A stretch of DNA of 64,000 nucleotides, from positions 1,302,001 through 1,366,000 of the forward strand of contig CM082593.2 in assembly GCA_040954595.2 (NCBI GenBank), read 5' to 3'. A program made the position numbers and the translations under genes. Source of the stretch: Balanoglossus misakiensis. Its lineage: Eukaryota; Hemichordata. Below the pieces are notes generated by a model, which was not told where the DNA came from, searched no databases, and was given only the letters and a program-made list of their open reading frames with translations. Positions 51,756-64,000 of this stretch are shown piece by piece; positions within the stretch are counted from its first letter, which is position 1, and every line of letters starts with the position of its first letter.

Positions 51756-52442
51756 CTGTGGTTTTAGATTTGCAAACCGATCGAACGCATCGAAGGAACA
51801 CCGCTTAATGTTTTGGTCATTTATCAATAATTTGATTCTCCGACGTTTAGTATCTCTAACAACATGGTTGGTAGGAATTTCAGGTGAATTAGTGATATTT
51901 TTTTTCACGAAAGGGAAGGAAATGAAATAAAATGTATTTGATGAAGTTCTCCGCGCTTTCAACGTGCATTTCGGTGTTTGGTGGCTGCCGGAATGCGACT
52001 ACCAGCGGTGACTCAGAGGATTCTTTCTTTTTTATTCAGTAAGCTTGGCCAATTCTCTGTATATTGACGCGATTTTCAGTAGAAATGAATTGTACGAAAA
52101 GACAATTAGATTCTTTCTTCTAATCAAGGAAATGCTCTTCCACTAAAGGTCTAAATGAAAGATTAAAATCCCGTGGTTGGTACAAAATAAACATGGTATC
52201 ATTGATAGAACGGATGACTGTGCAATTTCTGTGTCCCTGGACCCACTAAACACAATGCCGCGTCCATATTGCAACGAATGAACCTGGACGGCTTCTACTC
52301 TGTGAAGATATCTATATAACTGCGAAGTAAATGGTCATTTTATCTCAAGAATGCCAGGTTATTCGAAACTGTTACACGAAAACGCTGGAGAAATATGACC
52401 GAACTTGCCAAAGTTCTTCAACGACAAACCAGGTTATTCAGC

Positions 52443-53165
52443 CTAAAATAAGATTTTTTTCTTGCTTTCAAAGCTTTTGTTTTGTATATTTTCCGTCGGT
52501 GACTAACTCCAATTGGGCACGGGAATCAGAAACGCTCAGAATATTGGACTGTAGACATAAATATCGCAGAGAGAAAAAACGTCCTTGGCCTTTTTGCCTC
52601 CAACGACATACATACAGCGCTGCGGTTTCATGTTGTCTTTTTCGGGTTTCGTCAATGACTAACTCTAATAGTTGATGAAAATCAAGTGTTCACGTCAGTC
52701 ATGGAGTTGAATAGAATCGTCGTAACAACAACGCTCAACCGACCAATCTCATCAACCAAACCGCCATCATGGTGACTGCAACGCGACCATTCAGACAACG
52801 AAGAGTACAACCAGGCGTGCATTAACGGGACTTTCAAGTGTCTACAAATCCACCAACGTCACTTTCTCTGATTAACGATAAATGCCAACAGGATGGTGAC
52901 AAAAATTAAGGTAGGAAAATGACGCAAAGAATTGTCATTTGACTGCAACGTTAGGCAAGTCAAACAACGCCAGAAGCTCCACATTTTGCATTGAAGACCT
53001 GCTAATTGTGAATTGACTCTGTTAACAACTGAAGATCATCATATCTGTTACAGAATTATCTGTCAAAAGAAACATCTTCACCAGTTTTCAGCCACCTGCA
53101 TTGGTTCTTAAATCTGAAACTGTGGGTGTGGACATCACCGCGTGATTTCAAATGTTTTATCAAGC
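52443..53165. repeat. Local dispersed repeat, copy C (about 720 bp)
   Basis: Shared blocks: AAAATAAGATTT...TTGCTTTCAAAG (with A); GGAATCAGAAACGCT; GTCCTTGGCCTTTTTG (with B); the TTCGTCAATGACTAACT anchor at 52648; ACCAAACCGCCATCATGG near 52758; AAGGTAGGAAAATGACG near 52910; TCACCAGTTTTCAGCCACCTGCATTGG near 53078; and GCGTGATTTCAAATGTT near 53140, matching the end of A. It also has an internal echo of the anchor (GTCGGTGACTAACTCCAAT at about 52495). Confidence 0.75.
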
Positions 53166-53413
53166 TTAGTAATTGGCATTTCTTCGCCCGGGTGAGATAA
53201 TAATTCTAATCGACACACCCCACGCGGAGAAAGAGTCAAAAATGCTGAAAAGCACTACAGTTATTCCGCTATCTACCGCTATCTTGTAGTAGAGGCGATT
53301 CACAAACTCTAAAAATACAAATCTCGGTTTCCGTTGTGTAACCGAACGAATAAAATTAAAATATATAACATTTGCGCTCTTTGAAACTGTTTTCGTTGGA
53401 GCACACGGTAACG

Positions 53414-53436
53414 CACATTTATCAGTGATAAATGTG
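53414..53436. repeat. Stem-loop, 10-bp stem, 3-nt loop
   Basis: CACATTTATC, the loop AGT, then GATAAATGTG. The stem continues with a G-T wobble and a further C-G pair. It lies about 250 bp beyond repeat copy C. No gene context suggests an RNA product. Confidence 0.7.
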
Positions 53437-56068
53437 TGCTACTTCGCTGCCGTGTATCAACGAATTTTAAATCTTTCTGACCGTCACAATTAATGCACAC
53501 TTGAAAACCAAGTATAATCTTCAAATAGGTGACGGGTCATCGTGTCCTAGCGTTTCCAAAGAAACAAACTCAATAACTACCAGAAGAAGAAAAAGGACAA
53601 TACCGGGGAAAACAGCGACTTTGGCGACAAGAGGCAGCCGTTTTTTTAAGTAATGTTACAGTCTGATTCCAGCCGTTAAAATAATTAGGTATGAAAGCTA
53701 ATATATCCTAATATCAAAATGCCAACGCATGGCAAAGTATATAAATCCCAATTTCGGATGTTCTGGAAATATAGATTTCAATAAGTGGAAAATATGAACA
53801 AGGGAATGAGACAGCGTGTATTGACATGTCGTTAATGTTCCCTCTAATGGGTTGAGATTATTCCGATGCGGTCCAGTCACAATAGATGTTGTGTTACCCT
53901 TGTACTACAACCTGCATGTACCGTACTTGTAATTAGTGTTAGAATGAACCTCTTTTACTTGTTGGTTTTTATGGAAAGCATATTGGTTTCTGGAAACCTT
54001 GACTTAAGCGATTTATTCGAACAAATGGTAAACAGAGATACAAAATTGAAAATGTGGTGGGAATGGCGGTTAATGAGTACGGTCAAGGTAAAAGATCTGA
54101 CTAGATGAGACAAGGGAAAAAACAAGGCGTCGCGGGAAAATTTTTAAACATTTTGAACGTTCGTATTTTTAAAATTTTAAACAATGTCGACACAGGTACA
54201 GTGAATGGGCAAGTGAGAACCAAGAATCTTCAATTTCGAGCCAGGTCATGTCTGGTGAACGACTGACTGACAGCCGAGAGGGTCATGCAGCTTTCTGCGT
54301 CACGTCCAGACATGCTTGGCCGAAAAATGATTAAAACTGCGGCCTTCTGCCCGACTGTCCCAAAGAGATCGCACGCAACAACAGAAGGCCATCGAGTTTG
54401 GTTGAAATCTACTGATAAGTACTGTAAATGATGCGACTAACATTGCGGATCCTACAGCCTACATCATATCACTGTAAGACGGGCTTTTTTTGGCTATTGG
54501 CTAACTAACTGGTTGACCGACTTGCAAACTGCTAGACTAGACAGAATTTGTTGTGATACAGATTGTCGATAAAATGACTGATTTTATTTCATTCAAACCT
54601 TTCAAGTCGTCTGACGTACGAATCACAGTCCAAACATGGTCGACATACCGTGGCTACACACTCAACACTAAGACGATGATTCTGAACTGTCCCTTGTCCA
54701 AATATCGACAATAAGAACAGAAGAACTTTTCTTGCGGTTTGACAATTGCAGTAAATCTAATGCACGGGTCAAGTACATGCAATTAATGTGTACCAACACT
54801 TCAAGATTCACTAATCGACACACGTGTCTCCTCCTTAAACGACGCTACACAGAAGAAAGCGATCTGACAAGTTTATCATGAACAAACGGTGTGCCAGAGA
54901 GACGCGTTAGTTATAGCGGGCACGACATGCGGACGATTTTACGAATATCGAGAAAGTTGTACAGAAAGCGCTTTCTGGCAAAGAGGAAAATTATTTCAGG
55001 ACATCCGTGAGAAAACATTCGATTTCAGAATTTTCAGAATTTACAGATTTAATAAAAACGGAAATAGCTAATCAAGTGATTTTTAAAACTGGACAGACAG
55101 AAACATGATTTGTAGGTAACAGTCTTAATTCGATATTCAAATCGAAAATTCTGACAAATAATTCACAGGTAAAGGTTTATTTTTAGATATCTCTATCTTA
55201 CTATCAATGTTCAATTAGACTCAGGCATGTAAATGACTAGTATCACATGGACAAAAAGACAAAGTGCATCTTCTGCATGTGACAAGATTGACCCGCGAAA
55301 AGTTCCATTCACATTAAGATTTTTTTCACAGAGAAATCACACACTGTTATTACAGTGGCAACAGTCAAATAATATACATCCAAAAAGAGTTTTTAAAAGT
55401 TGAAGAATGTTGACAAAATTGTTTAATATCCTCGACGTACGATTTATCGAATGAGTCTCGCTGAAAATAAATTTTGTCGCGGCTCTCCACCTTGGTGGTC
55501 ATTTTTATTGGCAATTTATTTAATCTACAAGTGATGGTTATTTTAAAAATGAAAACATAAAGTAATTATTCTGCTATTCCTTTGATATTATGCGCGATGG
55601 AGAATCTCACTTCATAGGCCATAAATTTCTCAAACTTAGCTAGGTATTTAATTCACTTACAGGGTCCAATAAAAATGTTTCTCAATTACCCTACAATGGT
55701 GTATCAAGTTTTTACTAAACTTGTCGTAAAACGGTGTGTTTTGCAGTTTCATTTCGACAATAAAATACAGTAATTTTTTTTCAAAACTTTTAAACAAAAA
55801 AACTCCAGAAACACATCAATTTAGTCCTGGCATGACCTTTGACCGTTATCGTCTATGCACCTATGTCCTAAACGCAATCAATTACATCTGTTCAAACGAA
55901 ACGCTATCAACGATTCCGCCTTGAATGCCAAACGGATGTTCCCTTTGGAACCGCCGTAGACAACACCGAAGATGATAACGATCACCTTAACACACACATG
56001 TCAGCTCTTTTAAATAGATTAATGTACAAAAACCCGAGTGCAAACAACCCTTTTAGTTACATTCCTCG

Positions 56069-56082
56069 ATTGCTATGGTAAC
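56069..56082 (+). promoter_or_regulatory. X-box-like site ATTGCTATGGTAAC
   Basis: It differs from a canonical RFX-bound X-box (GTTGCTATGGTAAC-type) only at the first base, from memory of the motif. It lies about 300 bp upstream of a CpG-richer stretch, so it may belong to an unannotated promoter. A match of this length by chance in 64 kb is possible, though not frequent. Confidence 0.3.
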
Positions 56083-59000
56083 GTTGATACAAACACCCTC
56101 ACCAGCACTCCCCAATGAGATCACTGGAACAGAAATTAAGTTGTATCCACACGCCAAAAATCTAATTTAAAAATGAACTTGTATGTTTCTTACAAGGCGA
56201 AAAATTAGCTTATTTTAGTTATACTCTTTCATAATAATTCCTCACTGGACGTTTAAATATTTGCCAATACAGCTGAATTAATATACAATTTCCTTCCCAG
56301 TGGCGAAGGATATTACATAGCTTTTTTTTTCCGCGCGTAATTTTCGATGGGTTACTCGCGCCGACGACGCTCCCAGGCAGGGAAGCCAGAATACAAAACC
56401 TAATTAATAAACAACCTAAATGACGATATGTCTACAGTTGTACATGGCAACATACGCCTTTCAAAAGTCTGTCAGCTTATCAGTAAATTTACACAGACGG
56501 AGCAGTGCGCAGGTCCTGTATAAATAGTCGCCCAGATTGTACCAGGTGAACGGAGGTACATGAGGCTTTCGGTTAAACCACGCGAGAGTATCGCGAAGTG
56601 TTCTAGTCGCGTCCTGTGGGTCGGTGTTACTGAGGCGATGGGCAGAAGAGAGATAGCACGTATCGGTCTCCACTCGAGAGAGAAACAGGCGAAGTCCTAA
56701 AGATTCGAAAAAGAGTGAAATTGTGGAAAAAGGTGAGTGGGAGCGAGTTTCTACGAAACTAAACCAAAGCAACTCCGGCTGGAACGCGATTGTACATTTA
56801 TGCAATCAAATTCCGAGGTTAAGTCTCAGTTACCTCTCTACAAAACTGGTGGCCAAGTGCGACAGAACAGTCAAATTCGGTGACTTGGGGATGACTCGCT
56901 ACAGATGGAGTTAAAATCAACGATCTCGGTTTATTGAACTGACGGAGAGTAATTCGCTGTCAATGAACAGCTCTGAGTGCCTCGGCCTGTTATAATTTAC
57001 GATGTACACCCTCATTACAAGATCTTTTGATTTATGACTTTCAGTGATACACTACAATAATATTGATCAGTGAATCACTAAATTGACACCGCGCACACGA
57101 CTGACAAGTCTACTTTCACGAACAAGAGACCTTCGTTTTCGTGGTCCACTGGTCCTCGATTGGCCCAAAGTCAATCGCGAGGAGCGCGGTACATAAGTGA
57201 CCAGCACGCGTCCGCTACTTCTTTCGACGCGATTTTACGGTTATATAACAGAGATTTACACATAAAATTCCATTTACACCGACTCACACGCACGGAAAAG
57301 CACTCGTCCATGGATACAAAATGGCCGGCGTGGAAAGATCGGTTTTTTCTCTCCCACGGTGCGACCATTTGTAGTCTAAAGTTGACGCATTTTGTCATGA
57401 AGCACTTCGAAGCCGATGACAAAACAACGTGCAGTTGTAAACAGTAATGAGTACAAAAAAACAGGCAATGACGGCAAATCGGTAAGACAACAAGCACGAA
57501 AATATGAATGTTTCCTTCGGAGGAAAAGAAAACGTTGAAATGTTACGAATATGATTCTCGGGCGTGGCAGAAGGCAAGGTAATATAAGGTCAAAGGTTAT
57601 TTACCTGGTACGCGTATTCCTGATTCTAAAATTGTTGAACTTCATAAAACTGTAAATCATCACTTGTGTAAAAATTACACATCAAAGGTAATCGTACTTT
57701 ATGACTCATACAAACTAATATTGTAAAGTAAACTGAACATAAATTTGAGCAGAAAACAGCTCTATGTTCTATCTGGTCCAGGTTGTGAGATTTTAGTTGT
57801 TGTTTGTAGAGAAAATAAGACTTATTAAATAGAAAGGGTTCTGGTTTAGGTTTTGTGTTTGGAAACTGCGAGACAGGTCACATGATTGTTTTCACGTTTG
57901 CACGGATATTGGATCAGCTTTGGGAGTTACCGGGCGCCATGTTGAGTGGCAAAGCACAGGGCATCTGTTGTGTCGCCATTGACGTTAATAAATCTGCAAA
58001 ACGTTATGAGTCACCGGTTATTAAGACTGGGTGGTACAAATTCAAACTAAAATCAAAGGAAACGCATACATATTAAGTCGTCATTTTATGACGTTCACAC
58101 AACCGGGTCAGATTTTGGGGCCATATCATCTGAAATCCTTTCCTACGCAAGAAAAACACGAGTAGATACGTGACGGAACTTTAGCTGTTGTGGTGAAGAC
58201 AATTTACAAAAGTATACAATCGAGCGACAGTTTTATTCGTCATGAAAAATTTAAGGCACAAGAGTTCGTTTAAATGTCACGTCATATATGCATTTGTCTA
58301 ACGGCTGAGGTTCAACTTTAACCGACTCACTCCAGAGGAATCGACATTAATCTTTCTGAACAGTGCAGTTCGTACCAGTTTGTTCGGGGTACCGTCTTAT
58401 CCTCTTGTTCAAATCAACATTCTACAGGTGTTTGGAAGCTCCGGTCAACGCGTTGCTCATCTGCCAAAACATGAGCCCCGACTTTTCAAACACACAGTGT
58501 CCTTCTCTTTTTAGTATAAGTGTTCTCCTGCAAAAATTGTGTCATTTGAGCAAATTTTCGTTAAAATAAATCTCCAAATTTTCAGACGCGGTGGTTTATT
58601 AACATGTAAATCGGCCATTGGATTTGGTTAATGTCTTACTTGTCTCGATGCAACCATGGACAATGTGATAAGATAACTGAACCCTAACAGTGACCTCATA
58701 TCGGGCGATCGACGAGGCATTTCGCGCCAAAATGGTAAGAGCCAGATCCGATGAGTTTCTAATCACTGAAGATCCTATGTCCAGAAGTATTTAATTTACA
58801 TTCCGGGTGAAACATAGAGGGTATTTTAACCGGCAAAATTCACGTGGATACATAAAGTGGCGGCGTTTGGAAAATCTGCGAGATTTTGACCTTCAATCCG
58901 CCAAATGCAGAAATCTATGTTTGCCAAGGCTTGTGAACATTCGGTACGGCCAAGGAAACTTCGGATACACGTTATAAATTGTTGATGTGATTGTCCAAGC

Positions 59001-60480
59001 AAGTTAGAAGTCACATCCCGATAACATATCACCGCGCCAAACAAGGCATACATTTAGTAGTGTTGTCTAATATCAACCAAGTAAAAATAGAAATTCACAA
59101 CATTTGACTTGGCTTACTTAACCACCATATTCCCGAAAAAATCACAATTTGCAAAATATCCTATTTTTCTAAAGGTTGAACGATTTAGAATGTGCGTACT
59201 GCCAGGTAAAAACGAAACACTAAATATTACAATGTCGTTAGATTTTACAAAATGTTCACTTGTATTGAATTTTAAACATATTTTCAAACATCTTGTGCAA
59301 CAGATTATAAAATCAACTAATCATAATGCATTCGTTTAAAGGAAACAATCTTTACATATAACGAATATGTGCAAACGTGTTGCAGTTTTGCGATTTTTCG
59401 TGTTTGGCTACTACATAGCGGCTTCTCTCGCAATAAATTAATCTACAAATGTCGATAATCGAACACTGCAATGAGCATGAAGTTGTTCTAAGTTGTTCAC
59501 AAGTTAGTGTTTAACGGGATACTTGAAGGTGTCAATCTGCCTGAAGTGAAATCTTCTTTCAAAAAATCTCTATCCCTCGTTATTAACTGATGCCAACGAA
59601 ATGGTTTTAAATGGCTGGTATATGAGTAAAATTTAACCAGAGTGACGTCATGCATCACGACGTTAATCATTCGATTATGGGTCACATGACCATGGCGACA
59701 AAATACAGTTTTGAATATCTGGAGGGGAGCGTAACTGGTACCGCTAGGTGAAGTTTGGTACCGGCATTCCCGCGTCACTCGTCACTGCATCGTGTTGCAT
59801 TCTGAAGGAACGCTTGAACCACCACGGGCTGTGGCGAAATCACGCTACTTTTTCTCGCCGCACCAGACACGTGCACGAAAGGTGTGAACACCCTCGCTGG
59901 AGAGAAAACCACAAGTTCTTGGTTGTCATAACGTTGCCTGGTCTCATAACTTACCAGAAAGGTACATATAAGCGTTTTGAAGTCACCGCGTGTTAGCAAC
60001 TATCTCTTCGCTTAGTGTTTTCCGCGGCTGTTGAAATCATAGCGCAAAGCCGGGTACAGCCAACATGGCCTTCAAATTTCAGTCTCATGACCCTGAGAGA
60101 TATATCATATGCTTTTATCATATTTTACATATGTTAGGACAGTGATACCCGGTGAAAAACAGTCGAAAAACAGCATGGACGTGATGTCGGCTTGACATAG
60201 CCAAACACAGCATATCTTGTATAACACGATAGTAAATCCTTGAACGGCTGAAGTATGAAACTTACATTCATAAATGTCATTTCTCAAGGTAAAACATCAA
60301 GCACGTGTAATTATTGTAAATATGTAAGAAAACGTCATGTTGGTATAAACAGTGTTTAAAGAGAGTTCAGGCATTGGTTTGGCTTGCATATGAAAATTAT
60401 TGGAACGCTGGGCAACAGGTGGTTGGTCGCCGGGGCCAGGTGCGTTTGATTGAGCTACGAAAATTCTGTCTTCACATTTT

Positions 60481-60530
60481 CTCTACCTATCTGTCTCTCT
60501 CTCCGTCTCTCTATCTCTACCTTCCCTTCA
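60481..60530. repeat. CT-rich (TCTC)n tract
   Basis: Imperfect TCTC/TATC repeats, followed about 45 bp later by TTTCGTTACAG, which resembles a 3' splice site. No exon with a known domain follows, so I call only the repeat. Confidence 0.7.
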
Positions 60531-63500
60531 TCCACATATTCTATCATCGTATCTATTTTATTTTTCGTTACAGATTCTCGATCCTGGATGTCAACTCTCA
60601 GCCAATGGGAAATCCGGTTACACAAAGACTTGCTTCATCTTTTACCCCGTATTAACACTGAGGTTGATGTTCGATTTTGGATACCATCAGCCTCGCTGTC
60701 AATACGGCGTAAGGGATGGTACTCAACACGCCCGTGTCGATGGAATACTTTGGTGGGGGGAAAAAACACGTGTGCTTCTACAAGTCGTCGACCGTTTTGG
60801 TGAGAATAAAAACTTGTCCACAGAGTTAAACATGCCAATAGTAACCAAGTGATACGTCCTGCAATTGTCTTTTGTCACAGCGAGAATATGACATAGCATT
60901 TATGGTGTTCATTTGTGTGACGTTCATGTGTATCTGATATTTGTGGGATAAGGGTACGCTCACTCGTTAGTGAGAGACATGGATTTTTCAAGTTAAAATT
61001 TATGTACCGTAGTATTTAAGATTTTACTGTGACTTTTGAACACAGCCACGATCAGTAACTACGCCCCCATGTGTAGAGCAAACATAGACTCTCGTTTACA
61101 CTATTTGACGGTTCATTATAAATCCGGCAATTACTCAAAATTGAAACATCCTTCCTCTTTCGGACTGGTCTCACCTTATGTTTAAAAGGGCCATGACATT
61201 TTAACATTAATTTTAAACATATGTATATATATCCTTACAGTGAACACATTAAAGATAACGTAAATATATTATTTTGAAATCAAAATCCTGTGTCTGTATG
61301 AGTTATGTGTCATTCCCTAAGAGTTTCAAAGTTGTCAGTTATTTACAATCTACAATTTATATCAGTTGTAGTTGGTTCAAACCCAGACATACAATCTTGT
61401 TTGTGTTGTGAGGTTTGTTGGACTTAATACATTTGGCCTTGCAAACAGCGAAGAGTTGTGAATTGATAAGGAAAACAGACAAATTGGCATCACTATTGTC
61501 TCCCACGTGTCTTATCCCGCGACACGCCACACGGTACTACTGAGGCAAAATCTCGACATAGAATATTCGACTGACATCAACGCTTCCAGACTAAACTAGA
61601 TACACTGTACTGTGGTCTGGAAGATTCAATATTTGTACAACTACAACATTAACATCACAGAATATCTATATCAGAAAACCTAATATATACAAACGACTTT
61701 GAAATCCCCAATCAGAGATTAGTAGTCGAGGGTATGTGGAGTAAAGCTTTCACGAACAACCGAAGATAGCGGAGTGATCGAAAACGACGTGTCCAAGTGA
61801 TGAGTCCTGTGACCACTCAGTAATTCGGTCCTGTTTCACTTCCGTTGTAACTATGTTTGTAACACAAACAGACATTATCAACCATTTAACCCCTGACATC
61901 TACTCAGTGAAAGATGATCAACTAAAGGTCAACGGTTAACATCTTAGTTAACAAAGTTAAATTTTCACCCGATAAAGTAAACGCCATAATATATTGACTA
62001 TTGTTAAGTTGATGCAAATCAGAGTTAAATTCTACCATGTGCACAGCGCCATCAACAGGACACAAGATTTTATTCTGGCGGCAGATTCATGTTATCATGT
62101 ACAGGATACAATCACAGCTAGATTCGACCCTTCTTCACCCACCTATACATGACAAATGTCAGATGGTATACCAGCAGAGAATTTCGGACAACTGAATGAC
62201 AATGCAGTGTACTTTTGAGAGAGGTCGCGGTGACGTCAACACATTTTCTGGCGTCAGGTGGCCTCTAACTACTCGACAATATCAACCTTGAACTCAACGT
62301 TAAGTTCATCCCGTGACAATCATCATTTATGACAATGCTGGTAGGCTTCGGTTGCACAAATTTAAGACTGTGACACCATGAAAGCGTACGCACGCACGCT
62401 CATCATCATCGACAGGCGAGAAGGGCGAACCACTGTCGGTTCTGTGGCGCCCTCACGCGTGCATGGTGGACGAAGGACAGGGAGCGAATCCAGCTCTAGC
62501 TAGCTATTCATGAACTCTAGTATCAATGATTGATAAGCGACTTGAAAGTGCCCACGGCGTGGTTTGTGCATTAAACTGGCCAGTTAGCACGCAATACATT
62601 GTACAGCCCAGAGCGAACTATTCACAATCCATCATCAGTCGCTTTTAAAACTCAGCCCTGGTTCGGATAATCCACCGTGACGATCGACAATATGTGATCG
62701 TCTCCCTTTTATTTGACCCTCCTTTACCTTTTGTGGGGGAAATGCGTCATAATATTCTAACATGCAAATGACCATTGCCAGAATACCATCAAACATATGC
62801 CCTACATCCATATTCGCACGCAAAGTCATAAAAACAGATGGTGGCGTTATGATAGTTGTTGATACGAGGTAAAATCCCATATGGTCTCTTTATTGTTTTG
62901 CATCGAATTACTACCAATTCAAAAGAAGTAAATATTTTTAATGGTATCGGATTTATGTTGGGTGGGCTATCTATGCAAAGACAGTGAAAATACTTGAAAA
63001 CACATTTATTTGTTTGTTTCTTTACGTTAAATATGTCTGTTATAATCACACTACCAGATATGCAAATTATTGTATTAATTTATATATCAAAGTTTATCGA
63101 CGAACATGAGGATGAGAAACAAAACCTATTTCTCTTTCGGCCTCAATTCTCACTAGAGAATAAAATAAATTATTACAACTTTCTCTTTAAACATTTAACG
63201 GTCGAAACAAAAACTTTATCACTCCGTACGGTAATTCACAAATATGTAAATAAATGCTGACGTCACACCGCGGAAGGCATTTTACAAAATTACGAATTTC
63301 CGCCGTTGCGGATGCGCACCGGAATACTTGCGCGGGAGACAGGAAAGACCTTCGGTTGTTGTGTTGGTAACGGATACGTGCCATTTGTGTTTTTGTTGAA
63401 TCGGACTGAAGTGCCACTTTCTGTGAGGATGAAAACTAGGAACGCGAAATGAATTTGTTCTGTCCACACTTCTCTCTCGACAAGATTCTATGACGATGTG

Positions 63501-64000
63501 AAGTACCTTGGAAATTTATGGGCCAATTCACGGCAAACAAAATGTGCTGGAGAAGAGTGAAATTTATAAAAGAGGCTTTGAAATCAAGAATTACTACTGT
63601 TTCGTCTCTCAAAAGTTGGCTTTTTCCGAATGGCAAAAATCTTTCAGCCTTTTCTCCGTAAACCACAAATATCGATGACGTTGCAATCCACGCGCCCTTC
63701 CATGTCATCAAAAGTTGATAAACTTTCTAAGCGACCCACATCGGTACACGAATTCACCTTGCCCCTAAAACATGGCAATTAATTAAAAAAAATTGATTTA
63801 ATAATATTGGCCTCGGGTTACGGAACTAGAACAAATTTCTCGTTTGTATTTTACGCTACACCTTGCACTCAATTCAATTGATATGGATATATATGCTAGC
63901 CATTTATAGGAAAAGTAATTTACTTTACTTGTTAGAAATAATAACTGACAGTAATAACTTGGTGAATAATAGATCACCGGAAAGTTAATGCCTGCGGATA

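Larger units (their letters stand above)
53170..64000. other. Intergenic region without a recognisable gene
   Basis: No exon with a familiar domain. The longest frames are 117 codons (+, 60450-60803), 114 (-, 56461-56805) and 108 (-, 57171-57497). The first and last overlap long frames on the opposite strand, and none has a domain I know. Stretches at 56.3-57.4 kb and 59.7-60.0 kb are visibly richer in CpG than their surroundings. That could mean exonic or promoter DNA of a neighbouring gene, but I cannot assign one. A CT-rich tract lies at about 60.48-60.53 kb. Four consensus-like CRE or X-box octamer-scale sites are scattered here. Confidence 0.5.

Noticed and set aside
56461-56805. 114-codon minus-strand frame in a CpG-richer region
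   Set aside because: Composition looks more protein-like than most, but I recognise no domain and see no start or splice support, so it is not called a gene.
60450-60852. Overlapping frames of 117, 93, 67 and 62 codons after a CT-rich tract with a splice-like TTACAG
   Set aside because: Competing frames on both strands and no motif; the apparent acceptor is explained by the simple repeat.
1-64000. CRISPR arrays, phage, operons, rRNA, tRNA, intact transposase or reverse transcriptase
   Set aside because: None seen. Repeats are microsatellites or diverged non-coding copies, and the one gene has eukaryotic introns.

Overview
The window looks like nuclear DNA of a marine invertebrate deuterostome. 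It is AT-rich, gene-poor and full of microsatellites, and it carries a multi-exon GPCR gene with GT-AG introns, one of them about 18 kb. A hemichordate, echinoderm or amphioxus fits best, because kisspeptin-receptor-like GPCRs are common in those lineages. Sequence alone does not settle the species. There is no sign of bacterial gene organisation, rRNA, tRNA, CRISPR or an intact transposon.

Layout. Bases 1 to about 17.3 kb hold no recognisable gene, only a 137-bp tandem duplication near 4.6-4.9 kb, short inverted repeats, homopolymers and a CATA/TATG microsatellite near 11.2 kb. The only gene I can support runs on the + strand from 17,820 to 38,887 in three coding exons (17820-18137, 36460-36595, 38244-38887). 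They join in frame to a 365-residue class A GPCR with all the canonical anchor residues. Its closest family match from memory is the kisspeptin receptor (KISS1R/GPR54) group, shown by the VQATC and VDRY segment, the ICL2 pattern and the IWIGSA segment in TM4. Intron 1 is 18,322 bp and intron 2 is 1,648 bp. A plausible 3' UTR ends at a first canonical AATAAA at 40,667. A 5'-UTR intron is possible, with a good GTAAGT donor at 17,581.

The last 23 kb has no recognisable coding exon. Its most structured part is 49.4-53.2 kb, where three diverged copies of a roughly 700-bp non-coding repeat lie in the same orientation at 1.4-1.65 kb spacing, with hairpins nearby. This is the best candidate for something undescribed, but it looks like a local repeat family rather than a biochemical system. 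The remaining open reading frames are 125 residues or shorter, often overlap on both strands, and match nothing I recognise. I treat them as chance.
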